From Streptacidiphilus jeojiense (GTDB taxonomy: Bacteria; Actinomycetota; Actinomycetes; Streptomycetales; Streptomycetaceae): 64,000 bases of DNA. The translations under genes were made by a program, and so were the position numbers. The notes beneath the pieces are model-generated. The model saw only the letters and a list, made by a program, of their open reading frames with translations. It had not been told where the DNA came from and made no database searches. Positions within the stretch are counted from its first letter, which is position 1, and each line of letters begins with the position of its first letter. The stretch lies in assembly GCF_000719095.1 (NCBI RefSeq), contig NZ_JOEH01000027.1, forward strand, positions 62,001-126,000, given 5' to 3'. This document shows, one piece after another, positions 20,646-30,091 of the stretch.

Positions 20646-21602
20646 TCAGGGCGCCGTCGAACCCGAGCCGGTCTGGTCCGGCTCCCAGGCCAGCGCCTCG
20701 GCCAGGGCGTAGGAGAGGTACCAGGTGGGGGTCTGCAGGTCCGCGGTCAGCGGACTGCTGTCCTGGTAGGCGGTCTGGACGACGGTCACGGCCTGGCCGA
20801 CGGCCGCGACGTGGACCAGGGTGGCGCCGTTCGCCGGGTCCTGGGCCACCGGGGGCGCGGACGAGGCGGAGGCGGAGGCCGAGGGATGCGCCGACGCCGA
20901 GGCGGTGGCCGACTTGGAGTCGGGGGTCGACGACTGGCTCTGCGGCGCCTTCGAGGAGGACCCGGCACCCGCCGTCGGAGAGGCGCTGGGTTGCGCGACG
21001 GTCGCCGCCAGCCCCGCACCCGGCTGCCGGAACTGCAGCGCGGACTGGGCGGTCTGCCCGACCAGCAGGGCGCTCGCGGCCCGGGCGGCCGCCGCGCGGT
21101 CCGGGTAGTAGAGGACCGTCACCGAGGAGTACTCCACCGGCTTGCCGTCCCGTACGTAATCGGCCGTCAGATACCCGGTGCAGTGGGCGGTCGCGGCCGC
21201 CGGGGCGGATGCGGCGAAGGCCGGGCCGCAGGATCCCTTGGGCTGGTCGAGCACGGCGTAGCGGGTGCCCAGGTAGCCCTGCGGGCTGGTCGCCGTGGCC
21301 GGGTAGTCGACCTTCTTCGGCAGCAGGAAGTCGACCAGGTTGGCGTTGGCGTCGCTGCCCGAGGCGGCGGCCCCGCCCTGCTGCCCCGCGGAGTCCTGGG
21401 AGATCCCGTCGGCCGCCGCCTGCTGGTCCAGGTGCGAGGGACCCAGGTACTGCACCTCGGCCCAGGTGACCCCCGTCGCGGCCACCACCAGCACGCCGAC
21501 CAGGGCCCACCGCCGGGGCTTGCGGCGCCGGTGCCGACGGGCCGACGACCGGGCCTGGGGCGTGCTCTGGTGTGCCCCCGGCTGCTCCCCCGTCGTGGTC
21601 AT
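20646..21602 (-). CDS. Membrane-anchored protein of unknown function
   Basis: A 318-residue protein with a basic N-terminus ([10 protein letters not shown]), one transmembrane segment (about residues 32-48, [16 protein letters not shown]), and a large extracellular part. The extracellular part holds a Ser/Ala/Thr/Pro-rich low-complexity stretch (about residues 205-255). Two cysteines in GSCGPAF and HCTGYL could form a disulfide. It is 32 bases upstream of the Cys-rich ORF and bioF on the same strand, so it probably shares their transcript. The function is unknown to me. Confidence 0.75.
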   Translation of the reverse strand: MTTTGEQPGAHQSTPQARSSARRHRRRKPRRWALVGVLVVAATGVTWAEVQYLGPSHLDQQAAADGISQDSAGQQGGAAASGSDANANLVDFLLPKKVDYPATATSPQGYLGTRYAVLDQPKGSCGPAFAASAPAAATAHCTGYLTADYVRDGKPVEYSSVTVLYYPDRAAAARAASALLVGQTAQSALQFRQPGAGLAATVAQPSASPTAGAGSSSKAPQSQSSTPDSKSATASASAHPSASASASSAPPVAQDPANGATLVHVAAVGQAVTVVQTAYQDSSPLTADLQTPTWYLSYALAEALAWEPDQTGSGSTAP

Positions 21603-21779
21603 GCGGATGAGTGTATGGGGTCCCCCCGCGCGGTGATCAGGGGGTGCGGGGGACGGGTTGTTTTTCGCCCGCGACGCCGTGACTGTGTGGTTCTGTCACC
21701 TCGGGACCAATCCTCACGGCGATCTTCTGGCAGGTTCCGACGTGGCGGCGGGACCCTCCCGGGAGGCAGGATCACCACC

Positions 21780-22946
21780 ATGGATCTGCTCGAAACCCTC
21801 GTCGCCAAGGGCCTGCGCCGCGAACTCCCGACCCGGGAGGAGGCCCTGGCCGTGCTCGCCACCCCGGACGAGGACCTGCTGGACGTGGTCGCCGCCGCCG
21901 GACGGGTGCGCCGCCAGTGGTTCGGCCGCCGGGTGAAGCTCAACTACCTGGTCAACCTGAAGAGCGGGCTGTGCCCGGAGGACTGCGGCTACTGCTCGCA
22001 GCGGCTCGGGTCCAAGGCGGAGATCCTCAAGTACACCTGGCTGAAGCCGGACCAGGCCGCCGCGGCCGCCAGGGCCGGCCTGGCCGGCGGCGCCAAGCGG
22101 GTCTGCCTGGTCGCCAGCGGGCGCGGCCCGACCGACCGTGACGTGGAGCGGGTCGCCGACACCGTCTCGGCCATCAAGGCCGAGAACGAGGACGTCGAGA
22201 TCTGCGCCTGCCTCGGCCTGCTCTCCGACGGCCAGGCCGAGCGGCTGCGCGACGCCGGGGTGCACGCCTACAACCACAACCTCAACACCTCCGAGGACAC
22301 CTACACCGACATCTGCTCCACCCACACCTTCGCGGACCGGGTGGACACGGTGCAGCAGGCGCAGGCCGCCGGGCTGTCCGCCTGCTCGGGCCTGATCGCG
22401 GGCATGGGCGAGAGCGACGCCGACCTGGTCGACGTGGTGTTCGCGCTGCGCGAGCTGAGCCCCGACTCGGTGCCGGTGAACTTCCTGATCCCGTTCGAGG
22501 GCACCCCGCTGGCGAAGGAGTGGAACCTCACCCCGCAGCGCTGCCTGCGCATCCTGGCCATGGTCCGCTTCGTCTGCCCGGACATCGAGGTCCGGCTCGC
22601 GGGCGGCCGCGAGGTGCACCTGCGCAGCCTGCAGCCGCTGGCGCTGCACCTGGTCAACTCCATCTTCCTGGGCGACTACCTGACCAGCGAGGGCCAGGCC
22701 GGACAGACCGACCTGGACATGATCGCGGACGCCGGCTTCGTGGTGGAGGGCTCGGACGAGAAGACCCTGCTCCGCGACCGCGAGCCGACCGCCGCCGACG
22801 CCGACCCGGTCGCCGACGGTGACCTCGTCCCGGCCCACGGCCCCGCCGCCGACGCCGACCTGCCCGAGCAGCTCGCGGACCGCCGCCGGGACCTGGTCTC
22901 GGTGCGCCGCCGGGGCGCCGGCACCGACCTGCCCCCGAACGCGTGA
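21780..22946 (+). CDS. bioB: Biotin synthase
   Basis: The ATG at 21780 follows GGGAGGCAG. The 388-residue radical-SAM enzyme has the CxxxCxxC cluster at Cys65, Cys69 and Cys72 ([12 protein letters not shown]). Other conserved parts are [12 protein letters not shown] and [11 protein letters not shown]. It inserts sulfur into dethiobiotin. About 50 C-terminal residues, rich in Ala/Asp and ending [13 protein letters not shown], extend beyond the E. coli length. bioA follows with a GTGA overlap. The region 21603-21779 holds the promoter and an IR GTGAC-N11-GTCAC at 21679-21699. Confidence 0.97.
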   Translation: MDLLETLVAKGLRRELPTREEALAVLATPDEDLLDVVAAAGRVRRQWFGRRVKLNYLVNLKSGLCPEDCGYCSQRLGSKAEILKYTWLKPDQAAAAARAGLAGGAKRVCLVASGRGPTDRDVERVADTVSAIKAENEDVEICACLGLLSDGQAERLRDAGVHAYNHNLNTSEDTYTDICSTHTFADRVDTVQQAQAAGLSACSGLIAGMGESDADLVDVVFALRELSPDSVPVNFLIPFEGTPLAKEWNLTPQRCLRILAMVRFVCPDIEVRLAGGREVHLRSLQPLALHLVNSIFLGDYLTSEGQAGQTDLDMIADAGFVVEGSDEKTLLRDREPTAADADPVADGDLVPAHGPAADADLPEQLADRRRDLVSVRRRGAGTDLPPNA

Positions 22947-24253
22947 CCGGCTTCGACCCCGGCGACACCGAGCAGTTGCTCGCACTGGACCGCGCGCACG
23001 TCTGGCACCCCTACGGCGCGATGCCGGCCGCCGTCCCCCCGTTCGCGGTCGAGTCCGCGCAGGGGGTGCGGCTGCGGATGGCGCAGCCGGTCGAGGGCCG
23101 GGGCGAGCTGGTCGACGGCATGTCCTCGTGGTGGTCGGCGATCCACGGCTACCGGCACCCGGTGCTGGACCAGGCGGTCCGCGACCAGCTGGGCCGGATG
23201 AGCCATGTGATGTTCGGCGGCCTCACCCACGAGCCGGCGGTCCGGCTGGCCGCCCGGCTGGTGGAGATCACCCCGGAGCCGCTGCGCCACGTCTTCCTGG
23301 CCGACTCCGGCTCGGTCGCGGTCGAGGTCGCCGCGAAGATGTGCCTGCAGTACTGGCGCTCGGTCGGCCGCCCGGCCAAGCAGCGGCTGCTGACCTGGCG
23401 CGGCGGCTACCACGGCGACACCTTCCACCCGATGTCGGTGTGCGACCCCGAGGGCGGGATGCACCAGCTCTGGACCGGGGTGCTGCCCCGTCAGATCTTC
23501 GCCGACGCGCCCCCGGACGGCTTCGACGCCCCGCTGGACCCCGGTTACGCGGCCCGTCTCGACGAGCTGATCGGCCGGCACGCCGCCGAGACCGCCGCTG
23601 TGATCGTCGAGCCGGTGGTGCAGGGCGCGGGCGGGATGCGGTTCCACTCCCCCGCGCTGCTGCGGGAGTTGCGACGGCTCTGCGACCTGCACGGCGTGCT
23701 GCTGGTGTTCGACGAGATCGCGACCGGCTTCGGCCGCACCGGTGCGCTGTTCGCCGCCGACCACGCCGGGGTCTCCCCCGATGTGATGTGCGTGGGCAAG
23801 GCCCTGACCGGCGGCTATCTGACGCTGGCCGCGGCCCTGTGCACCACCGAGGTGGCCGCTGGCATCAGCGGCGGCGAGGTCCCGGTGCTCGCGCACGGCC
23901 CGACGTTCATGGGCAACCCGCTGGCCTGCGCGGTGGCGAACGCCTCGATCGAGCTGCTGCTGAGCCAGGACTGGGCGGTCGAGGTGAAGCGGATCGAGGC
24001 CGGTCTGCGGGCCGGTCTCGCCCCCGCCGCCGACCTCCCCGGCGTCAGCGACGTCCGGGTGCTGGGCGCCATCGGGGTGGTCCAGCTGGACCACGAGGTG
24101 GACGTGGCCGCGGCGACCCGCGCCGCCGCCCGCGAGGGCGTCTGGCTGCGCCCGTTCCGCGACCTCGTCTACACCATGCCGCCGTACGTGACCGGCGACG
24201 ACGATCTGGCCGCGGTCTGCGCGGGGGTCGTCGCCGCCGCCGGGAAGGGCTGA
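22943..24253 (+). CDS. bioA: Adenosylmethionine-8-amino-7-oxononanoate aminotransferase
   Basis: A GTG start overlapping the bioB stop gives 436 residues. It is a class III PLP aminotransferase with [19 protein letters not shown] (substrate loop), [12 protein letters not shown] for PLP and catalytic Lys in [15 protein letters not shown]. It makes 7,8-diaminononanoate using S-adenosylmethionine. It is the second gene of bioB-bioA-bioD. Confidence 0.97.
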   Translation: MTGFDPGDTEQLLALDRAHVWHPYGAMPAAVPPFAVESAQGVRLRMAQPVEGRGELVDGMSSWWSAIHGYRHPVLDQAVRDQLGRMSHVMFGGLTHEPAVRLAARLVEITPEPLRHVFLADSGSVAVEVAAKMCLQYWRSVGRPAKQRLLTWRGGYHGDTFHPMSVCDPEGGMHQLWTGVLPRQIFADAPPDGFDAPLDPGYAARLDELIGRHAAETAAVIVEPVVQGAGGMRFHSPALLRELRRLCDLHGVLLVFDEIATGFGRTGALFAADHAGVSPDVMCVGKALTGGYLTLAAALCTTEVAAGISGGEVPVLAHGPTFMGNPLACAVANASIELLLSQDWAVEVKRIEAGLRAGLAPAADLPGVSDVRVLGAIGVVQLDHEVDVAAATRAAAREGVWLRPFRDLVYTMPPYVTGDDDLAAVCAGVVAAAGKG

Positions 24254-24259
24254 TCCGCG

Positions 24260-25000
24260 ATGACCATCATGCTGGTGACCGGCACCGGGACCGAGATCGG
24301 CAAGACCGTGGTGACGGCTGCCGTCGCCTCGCTGGCGCTGGGTGCGGGCCGGCGGGTCGCGGTGCTCAAGCCCGCGCAGACCGGCGTGGCCCCGGACGAG
24401 TCCGGCGACGTCGACGAAGTCGTGCGCCTGGCGGGCGAACTGACCACCAGTGAGCTGGGCCGCTATCCGGAGCCGCTGGCCCCGGCCACCGCCGCCGCCC
24501 GCAGCGGTCTGCCGCCGGTCTCGCCGGAGCAGGTCGCCGAGGAGGCGGCCCGGCTGGCCCTGGACCACGACCTGGTGCTGGTCGAGGGGGCGGGCGGGCT
24601 GCTGGTCCGCTACGACGAGCAGGGCTCGACGCTGGCCGAGGTGCCGGCGGCACTGGCCGCGCTGGGGCACGCCTGCTCGGTGCTGCTGGTGACCACGGCG
24701 GGTCTGGGCACGCTGAACACCACGGCGCTGACCGCGGAGGCGCTGCGGGCGCGCGGCGTCCCGCTGCTGGGACTGGTGATCGGCGCCTGGCCGGCCGAGC
24801 CCGACCTGGCCGCCCGCTGCAATCTGGCCGACCTGCCGGTGGTGGCCGGCGCCCCGCTGCTGGGGGCGCTGCCGGCCGGATCGGCAGGCGACGGAGCGGA
24901 CCGTGTCTCCCTCCGGACCACGGCCCGCTCCTGTCTCGCGCCCGCCCTCGGCGGGGTGTGGGAGGGGCCGTTGCCGGCCTCCCCCGTGCTCAGCCGGTGA
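24260..25000 (+). CDS. bioD: Dethiobiotin synthetase
   Basis: A 246-residue P-loop ligase. The motif is MLVTGTGTEIGKTVVT at residues 4-19; KPAQTG and VEGAGGLLV complete the active site. It forms dethiobiotin from diaminononanoate, CO2 and ATP. It starts 6 bases after bioA. Its last 11 bases overlap the convergent chitinase gene. Confidence 0.96.
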   Translation: MTIMLVTGTGTEIGKTVVTAAVASLALGAGRRVAVLKPAQTGVAPDESGDVDEVVRLAGELTTSELGRYPEPLAPATAAARSGLPPVSPEQVAEEAARLALDHDLVLVEGAGGLLVRYDEQGSTLAEVPAALAALGHACSVLLVTTAGLGTLNTTALTAEALRARGVPLLGLVIGAWPAEPDLAARCNLADLPVVAGAPLLGALPAGSAGDGADRVSLRTTARSCLAPALGGVWEGPLPASPVLSR

Positions 25001-25931
25001 TCTTGTTGAAGATCTTCGAGTAGGCGTACTTGGTGGCCTTGTCGTAGCTGTCGACCTCCCAGAACGCCAGCTCCTGAACGCCCTTGGAGGCCGCGAAGGT
25101 CTCCAGGGTGGTCGCGTTGGCCTGGGTGAAGTTCTCGTTGTCGTCGTTCCGGCCGGCGATCGGGGTCAGGCCGATCTTGTTCCAGGTCGCCGACGCGCTG
25201 GTGCCGTAGAGCGAGGCCAGCTGCTTCTCGGTGGCGGTGGCCCCCGACTCGGCGTCCTTGAGCGCGTTCTCGCCGTCGCCGAAGTCCATGGTCATGATGT
25301 TGACCAGGTTGACGTTGACGCCCTTGCTCTTGGCGTCCTTGAGCAGGGTGAGCGCGTTGGACTCCAGGCCGGTGGGGTCGACCGGGAGGGTGTAGTCCAC
25401 CTGCACCGAGGGGTTGGACTTCTGCAGCGCGGCCAGGGCCTGGTCGCGGCGGGAGTTGGCCGCGGTGTTGTTCAGGTAGTCGCCCTCGATGTCGAAGTCC
25501 AGCCGGGTGATCCCGTAGGTGTTCACGACGTTGGCGTAGGCGGCGGTGAGGCTGCTGACGGAGGTGCAGGTCTGGGCTATCTCGCCGCCGGACGCGCCGC
25601 CGAAGGAGACGATCACGTTCCCGCCGGACGACTTCAGCGAGTTGACCTGCGAGGTGAACGCGCCGAGCGAGGCGTCGCCGTCCTCCCACTTGGGCGTGCA
25701 GCCGGACTTGGGGATCAGGAAGGCCAGCGTGTAGTACTTGTCGCCGCTCGCCTTCAGGTCCGCCGCCATGTCCCCGGCGCTGCTGCTGGACAGCTCCAGG
25801 TACGGCGCGGAGTAGTGGGTGGGGAAGGAGCCCGAGGCGTGGGCCGGGAGGGCGCCGGCGAGCAGGGCCAGCACGGGGGCGAGGGCTGCGGTGGCGGCGA
25901 GGGCGACGGAGCGTGTGGGGGTCTTCGCCAT
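24990..25931 (-). CDS. Secreted GH18 chitinase
   Basis: A 313-residue protein with a signal peptide ending ALPAHA (near residue 32). It is a single GH18 barrel with SxGG in VSFGGASGG and the catalytic DxxDxE motif as LDFDIEG with the acid Glu present. TMDFGDGENA and ELAFWEVDSYD are like the short bacterial chitinases. No chitin-binding domain is present. GAAAGG-type ribosome binding (GAAAGG) precedes the ATG, and a palindromic operator lies 40-58 bases upstream. Confidence 0.93.
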   Translation of the reverse strand: MAKTPTRSVALAATAALAPVLALLAGALPAHASGSFPTHYSAPYLELSSSSAGDMAADLKASGDKYYTLAFLIPKSGCTPKWEDGDASLGAFTSQVNSLKSSGGNVIVSFGGASGGEIAQTCTSVSSLTAAYANVVNTYGITRLDFDIEGDYLNNTAANSRRDQALAALQKSNPSVQVDYTLPVDPTGLESNALTLLKDAKSKGVNVNLVNIMTMDFGDGENALKDAESGATATEKQLASLYGTSASATWNKIGLTPIAGRNDDNENFTQANATTLETFAASKGVQELAFWEVDSYDKATKYAYSKIFNKITG

Positions 25932-25970
25932 GACGACCTTTCAGTTGCTTCAGTTGCTGGTCGGATTCTC

Positions 25971-25989
25971 GTTAGGAAGGTTTCCTAAC
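25971..25989 (-). promoter_or_regulatory. Palindromic operator upstream of the chitinase gene
   Basis: GTTAGGAA and TTCCTAAC are perfect 8-bp arms around GGT. Similar TTAGGAA/TTCCTAA palindromes are, from memory, common before secreted polysaccharide-hydrolase genes of streptomycetes. They are unlike the DasR site (TGGTCTAGACCA). A repressor such as a ROK-family protein is a reasonable guess; one (36952-38283) is encoded in this window. Confidence 0.6.
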
Positions 25990-26065
25990 TGCATGGGGAG
26001 GATCGTGGCCCTTTGCCAGGGCACTGTCAAGAGGTCGCGCCGAAGCGGCAGCTGACTGCGTGTAA

Positions 26066-26092
26066 GGGACACCCGTAGCCGACGGGTGTCCC
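26066..26092. promoter_or_regulatory. Perfect 10-bp hairpin in the divergent chitinase/ABC region
   Basis: GGGACACCCG and CGGGTGTCCC flank a 7-base loop. It lies between divergent genes, not downstream of any gene, so it is not an ordinary terminator. It could be an operator or a 5' leader structure for the ABC genes 87 bases downstream. Confidence 0.5.
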
Positions 26093-26178
26093 GCAGGAGG
26101 ATGCCGACTGTCAGTGGCCCCGCATAGGCTCCTCCCAGGCGCCGCACAACCGGCGGCGGACCGACTGGGGGTGGGTCA

Positions 26179-27012
26179 ATGCCTGCGATCTCCGAGCCCG
26201 TACCACCGGACCGGAAGCCGGAACCAGGGCCGGAACCGGGGCCGCTGCCGCCGGCCGCCCGGGCCGAGCAGCTGACCAAGGCCTACGGCGAGGGCGACAC
26301 CCGGGTGGTGGCGCTGGACGCGGTGGACGTGGAGATCGGGCGCGGCCGCTTCACCGCCATCATGGGCCCCTCGGGTTCCGGCAAGTCCACGCTGATGCAC
26401 TGCCTGGCCGGCCTGGACACGGTCAGCTCCGGCCGGATCTGGATCGGCGACACCGAGATCACCGCTCTCAACGAGAAGCAGCTGACCCGGCTGCGCCGCG
26501 ACAACGTCGGCTTCGTCTTCCAGGCCTTCAACCTGCTGCCCACCCTGACCGCCGAGGAGAACATCACCCTGCCCGGCGACATCGCCGGGCGCCGCACCGA
26601 CGGCGACTGGCTCAAGCGCGTCATCGAGACCCTGGGCATCGGCGACCGGCTGCGGCACCGCCCGTCCGAACTGTCCGGCGGCCAGCAGCAGCGGGTCGCG
26701 GTGGCCCGCGCGCTGGCCTCCCGGCCGCAGATCATCTTCGCCGACGAGCCGACCGGCAACCTGGACTCGCGCAGCGGCGCCGAGGTCCTCGGCTTCCTGC
26801 GCGGCAGCGTGGACGAACTGGGCCAGACCGTGGTGATGGTCACCCACGACCCGGTCGCCGCCTCCTACGCCGACACCGTGCTGTTCCTGGCCGACGGCCG
26901 GATCGTCGAACAGCTGGTCGCGCCGACGGCGGACGCCGTGCTGGAGCGGATGGGCCGCCTGGACGACCGCGCCTCCGGGACCACCGAGAACCGCCGACCG
27001 GGGGGACGGTGA
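26179..27012 (+). CDS. MacB/LolD-type ABC transporter ATP-binding protein
   Basis: A 277-residue ATPase with Walker A GPSGSGKST, Q-loop VFQAFNLLPTLTAEENI, signature LSGGQQQRVAVARAL and Walker B IIFADEPTGNLDS. The NLPTLTAEEN-type Q-loop and GNLD are hallmarks of the MacB/LolD class that works with FtsX-like permeases. The N-terminus carries a Pro-rich extension of about 30 residues. The permease gene follows after 7 bases. Confidence 0.95.
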   Translation: MPAISEPVPPDRKPEPGPEPGPLPPAARAEQLTKAYGEGDTRVVALDAVDVEIGRGRFTAIMGPSGSGKSTLMHCLAGLDTVSSGRIWIGDTEITALNEKQLTRLRRDNVGFVFQAFNLLPTLTAEENITLPGDIAGRRTDGDWLKRVIETLGIGDRLRHRPSELSGGQQQRVAVARALASRPQIIFADEPTGNLDSRSGAEVLGFLRGSVDELGQTVVMVTHDPVAASYADTVLFLADGRIVEQLVAPTADAVLERMGRLDDRASGTTENRRPGGR

Positions 27013-27019
27013 CCGCACC

Positions 27020-29587
27020 ATGCTGAAGGCGACCCTGCGCGGCTTCCTGGCCCACAAGGGCCGGCTGGTCCTCTCGCTGCTGGCCGTCCTGCTCTCGGTG
27101 GCCTTCGTCGCCGGGACGCTGATGTTCACGGACACCATCAGCGGCACCTTCGACCGGCTGTTCCGCAGCACCTCCCCCGATGTCAGCGTCACCCCGCACA
27201 GCGAGGTGGGCAGCGGCCGGCAGGACCTCTCCGGCGCGGTGGCCACCGAGTCGGACGCGCTGGTGGCGAAGGTCGCCGCGGTCCCCGGGGTGGCCTCCGC
27301 CCGGCCCGGGGTCGGGGTGTCCAACATCGTTCTGGTGGACGCGGCCAACCACAACATCGGCTCGGTCGGCGGAGCGCCGACCATCGGCGTCAACTGGGTG
27401 CCCACGTCCCGCTCGGTGGTGGACCTGACCTCCGGCAGCGCCCCGGCCGGCGACGGCCAGGCCGTCATCGACGCCGACACGGCCCGCAAGCACCATCTGA
27501 CGATCGGCCAGCAGCTGCGGGTGATCGCCGGCCCCGGCAGCTTCCCGATCCGGATCACCGGCATCGCGACCTTCAACACCACCAACCCCGGTGCCACCCT
27601 GCTCTTCCTGGACACCGCGACCGCCGAGCAACGGCTGCTCGGCCGCACCGGGCTGGTCACCTCGGTGGACGTGACCGCGGCGAAGGGCGTCTCCGACGAC
27701 GTGCTGAAGCAGCGGATCCTGCCGGTGGTCGGCGCCGGATACGACGTCAAGACCGCCGCCGAGACCGCCAAGGACTCGGCCCAGCAGCTGGGCACCTTCC
27801 TGTCGGTGATCAAGGACGCGCTGCTGGGCTTCGCCGGGATCGCGGTGCTGGTGGGCGTCTCGCTGATCCTCAACACCTTCTCGATGCTGGTGGCCCAGGG
27901 CACCAGGGAGCTCGGCCTGATGCGCGCCCTGGGGGCCAGCCGACGGCAGGTGAACCGCTCGGTGATGGTGGAGGCGGTGCTGCTCGGGGTGGTCGGCTCC
28001 ACCCTGGGGCTGCTGGTCGGGGTGGGGCTGGCGCAGCTGCTGATCAAACTGATCGGCGGGGTCGGCATGGAGCTGAAGGGCAGTGAGATCGCCTTCCGCT
28101 GGCCCACCCCGGTGGCCGCCTACGCGGTGGGCGTGATCGTCACCGCGGTCTCCGCCTACCTCCCGGCCCGGCGCGCCGCCTCGGTGTCGCCGATGGCCGC
28201 GCTGCGCGAGGCCGACACCCCGGGCCGCGGCGCGCCGCTGCGGCGGCGGGCGCTGCTCGGCGGCACCGTGCTGTTCCTCGGCGCCGCCGCGCTGGCGGCA
28301 GCGGGCACCCTGCACGCGGCCGGGGCCGCGGCGGGCTACCTCGGCCTGGGCGTCCTGCTCAGCCTGATCGGCCTGATCATGACCGGTCCGCTGCTGGCCC
28401 GGCCGGTGATCCGGGTGCTGGGCGGCTGGTTCCCCCGCGCCTTCGGGTCCATCGGCTCGCTCAGCCAGCGCAACGCGCTCCGCAACCCGCGCCGGACCAG
28501 CGCCACCGCCTCGGCCCTGATGATCGGTCTGGCGCTGGTGGCGGCGCTGTCGGTGGTGGGCTCCTCGATGGGCGCCTCGTTCGACCAGCAGGTCGACAAG
28601 ACCGTCGGCGCGGACCTCATCATCCAGAACGGTCAGGGCCAGCCCTTCCCGGCCGAGGTGGCCCGGTCCGTCCAGGCGGTCCCCGGGGTCGGCCTGCTGG
28701 TGCGCACCCAGGCCGTCCCGGTGACCGAGATCGCCGCCGACGGCAGCGCGACCAAGGTCTCCATGCTCGGCAGCACCGACGGGCTGGACCAGGTGGTCCA
28801 CCTGTCGCTGCGCTCCGGCACCGTCGCCGCGGCCACCGCCCCGGGCGCGGTGATGATCGCCTCCACCTACGCGGACGACCACCACCTCACCCTCGGCAGC
28901 ACGCTGACGGTGCTGTTCCCCGACGGCACCCGGGTCCCGCTCACCGTCGCGGCCATCGACAACGTCGACGACAGCCTCACCGGCATCGGCAAGAACCCGG
29001 TCACGGGCACCGCGACGCTACAGCGGTACGCCCCCGGGGTGCAGGACGACGGCGTGTTCGTCAATGTCGCCGCCGGCGCGGACAAGGCGCAGGTCAAGGC
29101 CGCGATCACGACGGCGATCGCCAAGGACCCGCAGGTCCAGGTCCGGGACCAGTCCGACTACAAGAAGCTGATCCGGCAGCAGATCGACATCCTGCTCAAC
29201 CTGGTCTACGGCCTGCTGGCGCTGGCGATCATCATCGCCGTGCTCGGCGTCGTCAACACCCTGGCCCTGTCCGTGGTCGAGCGGACCCGGGAGATCGGCC
29301 TGCTGCGCGCCATCGGACTGTCCCGCCGTCAGCTACGCCGCATGGTGCGGCTGGAGTCGGTGGTCATCGCCCTGTTCGGCGCCGTCCTCGGCCTCGGCCT
29401 GGGCCTGGTCTGGGGGCTGGCGGCGCAGCACCTGCTCTCGCTGAAGGGCATGCAGGCGCTCTCCATACCCTGGACCACGGTGATCGCCGTCGTCCTCGGC
29501 GCCGCCCTGGTCGGCCTGCTGGCCGCCCTCGGGCCGGCCCTGCGCGCCTCCCGGCTGAACGTCCTGGCCGCCATCGCCCACGAATGA
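27020..29587 (+). CDS. FtsX-like (MacB-type) ABC transporter permease
   Basis: An 855-residue protein with the double-FtsX topology: a membrane helix near residues 15-35, a large extracellular MacB-PCD domain, three helices around residues 265-380 with the RALGASRRQVNRSV loop, further helices near 405-455, a second periplasmic domain, and a final three-helix FtsX domain with LLRAIGLSRRQLRRMVRLES. Such exporters do not move substrate through the bilayer by a classical channel; they act mechanically on extracytoplasmic lipids, peptides or enzymes. The substrate is unknown. Confidence 0.95.
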   Translation: MLKATLRGFLAHKGRLVLSLLAVLLSVAFVAGTLMFTDTISGTFDRLFRSTSPDVSVTPHSEVGSGRQDLSGAVATESDALVAKVAAVPGVASARPGVGVSNIVLVDAANHNIGSVGGAPTIGVNWVPTSRSVVDLTSGSAPAGDGQAVIDADTARKHHLTIGQQLRVIAGPGSFPIRITGIATFNTTNPGATLLFLDTATAEQRLLGRTGLVTSVDVTAAKGVSDDVLKQRILPVVGAGYDVKTAAETAKDSAQQLGTFLSVIKDALLGFAGIAVLVGVSLILNTFSMLVAQGTRELGLMRALGASRRQVNRSVMVEAVLLGVVGSTLGLLVGVGLAQLLIKLIGGVGMELKGSEIAFRWPTPVAAYAVGVIVTAVSAYLPARRAASVSPMAALREADTPGRGAPLRRRALLGGTVLFLGAAALAAAGTLHAAGAAAGYLGLGVLLSLIGLIMTGPLLARPVIRVLGGWFPRAFGSIGSLSQRNALRNPRRTSATASALMIGLALVAALSVVGSSMGASFDQQVDKTVGADLIIQNGQGQPFPAEVARSVQAVPGVGLLVRTQAVPVTEIAADGSATKVSMLGSTDGLDQVVHLSLRSGTVAAATAPGAVMIASTYADDHHLTLGSTLTVLFPDGTRVPLTVAAIDNVDDSLTGIGKNPVTGTATLQRYAPGVQDDGVFVNVAAGADKAQVKAAITTAIAKDPQVQVRDQSDYKKLIRQQIDILLNLVYGLLALAIIIAVLGVVNTLALSVVERTREIGLLRAIGLSRRQLRRMVRLESVVIALFGAVLGLGLGLVWGLAAQHLLSLKGMQALSIPWTTVIAVVLGAALVGLLAALGPALRASRLNVLAAIAHE

Positions 29588-29618
29588 CGCCCACGAATGA
29601 CCGAAGGGAGTACCGGGC

Positions 29619-30038
29619 TCAGAACTTCTTGACCCAGCGCCGCCACTGCGGCTCGGGCGCGTACCCGGCGGCCCGCCAGGCCCGCTGCCCGAGCTCGTTG
29701 CGCTCCAGCACCATCGCGTCACCGCGACGGCCGCCGAGCGCGGTGAAGCGCTGCTCGGCCGCCTCCAGCAGCGCGCCGCCGATCCCCTGACGGCGCGAAC
29801 CGGGGTCCACCGCGAGCCGGTAGAGGTGGCAGCGCCAGCCGTCCCACCCGGCGATGACCGTCCCCACCATCCGGCCGTCCCGCTCGGCGATGATCACCGC
29901 CTCGGCGTCCCGGGCGATCAGACGGCCCACCCCGTCCTCGTCGTCGCTGATGCTCGTCCCCTCCGCGGCGGTCCTCCAGAACTCCAGCAGTGCGGTGACG
30001 TCGTCGGGGGTCGATGAACGGATGATCAGATCGGTCAT
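29619..30038 (-). CDS. GNAT-family N-acetyltransferase
   Basis: A 139-residue protein starting MTDLIIRSSTPDDVTALL. The acetyl-CoA pyrophosphate loop is RRQGIGGALLEAAEQR, after the LYRLAVDPG strand. The C-terminus has the GQRAWRAAGYAPEPQWRRW motif of RimI-like GNATs. The substrate is unknown. It is convergent with the ABC permease gene and downstream of the tandem lipoprotein genes on the same strand. Confidence 0.92.
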   Translation of the reverse strand: MTDLIIRSSTPDDVTALLEFWRTAAEGTSISDDEDGVGRLIARDAEAVIIAERDGRMVGTVIAGWDGWRCHLYRLAVDPGSRRQGIGGALLEAAEQRFTALGGRRGDAMVLERNELGQRAWRAAGYAPEPQWRRWVKKF

Positions 30039-30091
30039 GGCCAGAGACTCGCACACCGCACCGATCCCCCGCGAGCCGTTTCCCTGCCGCG

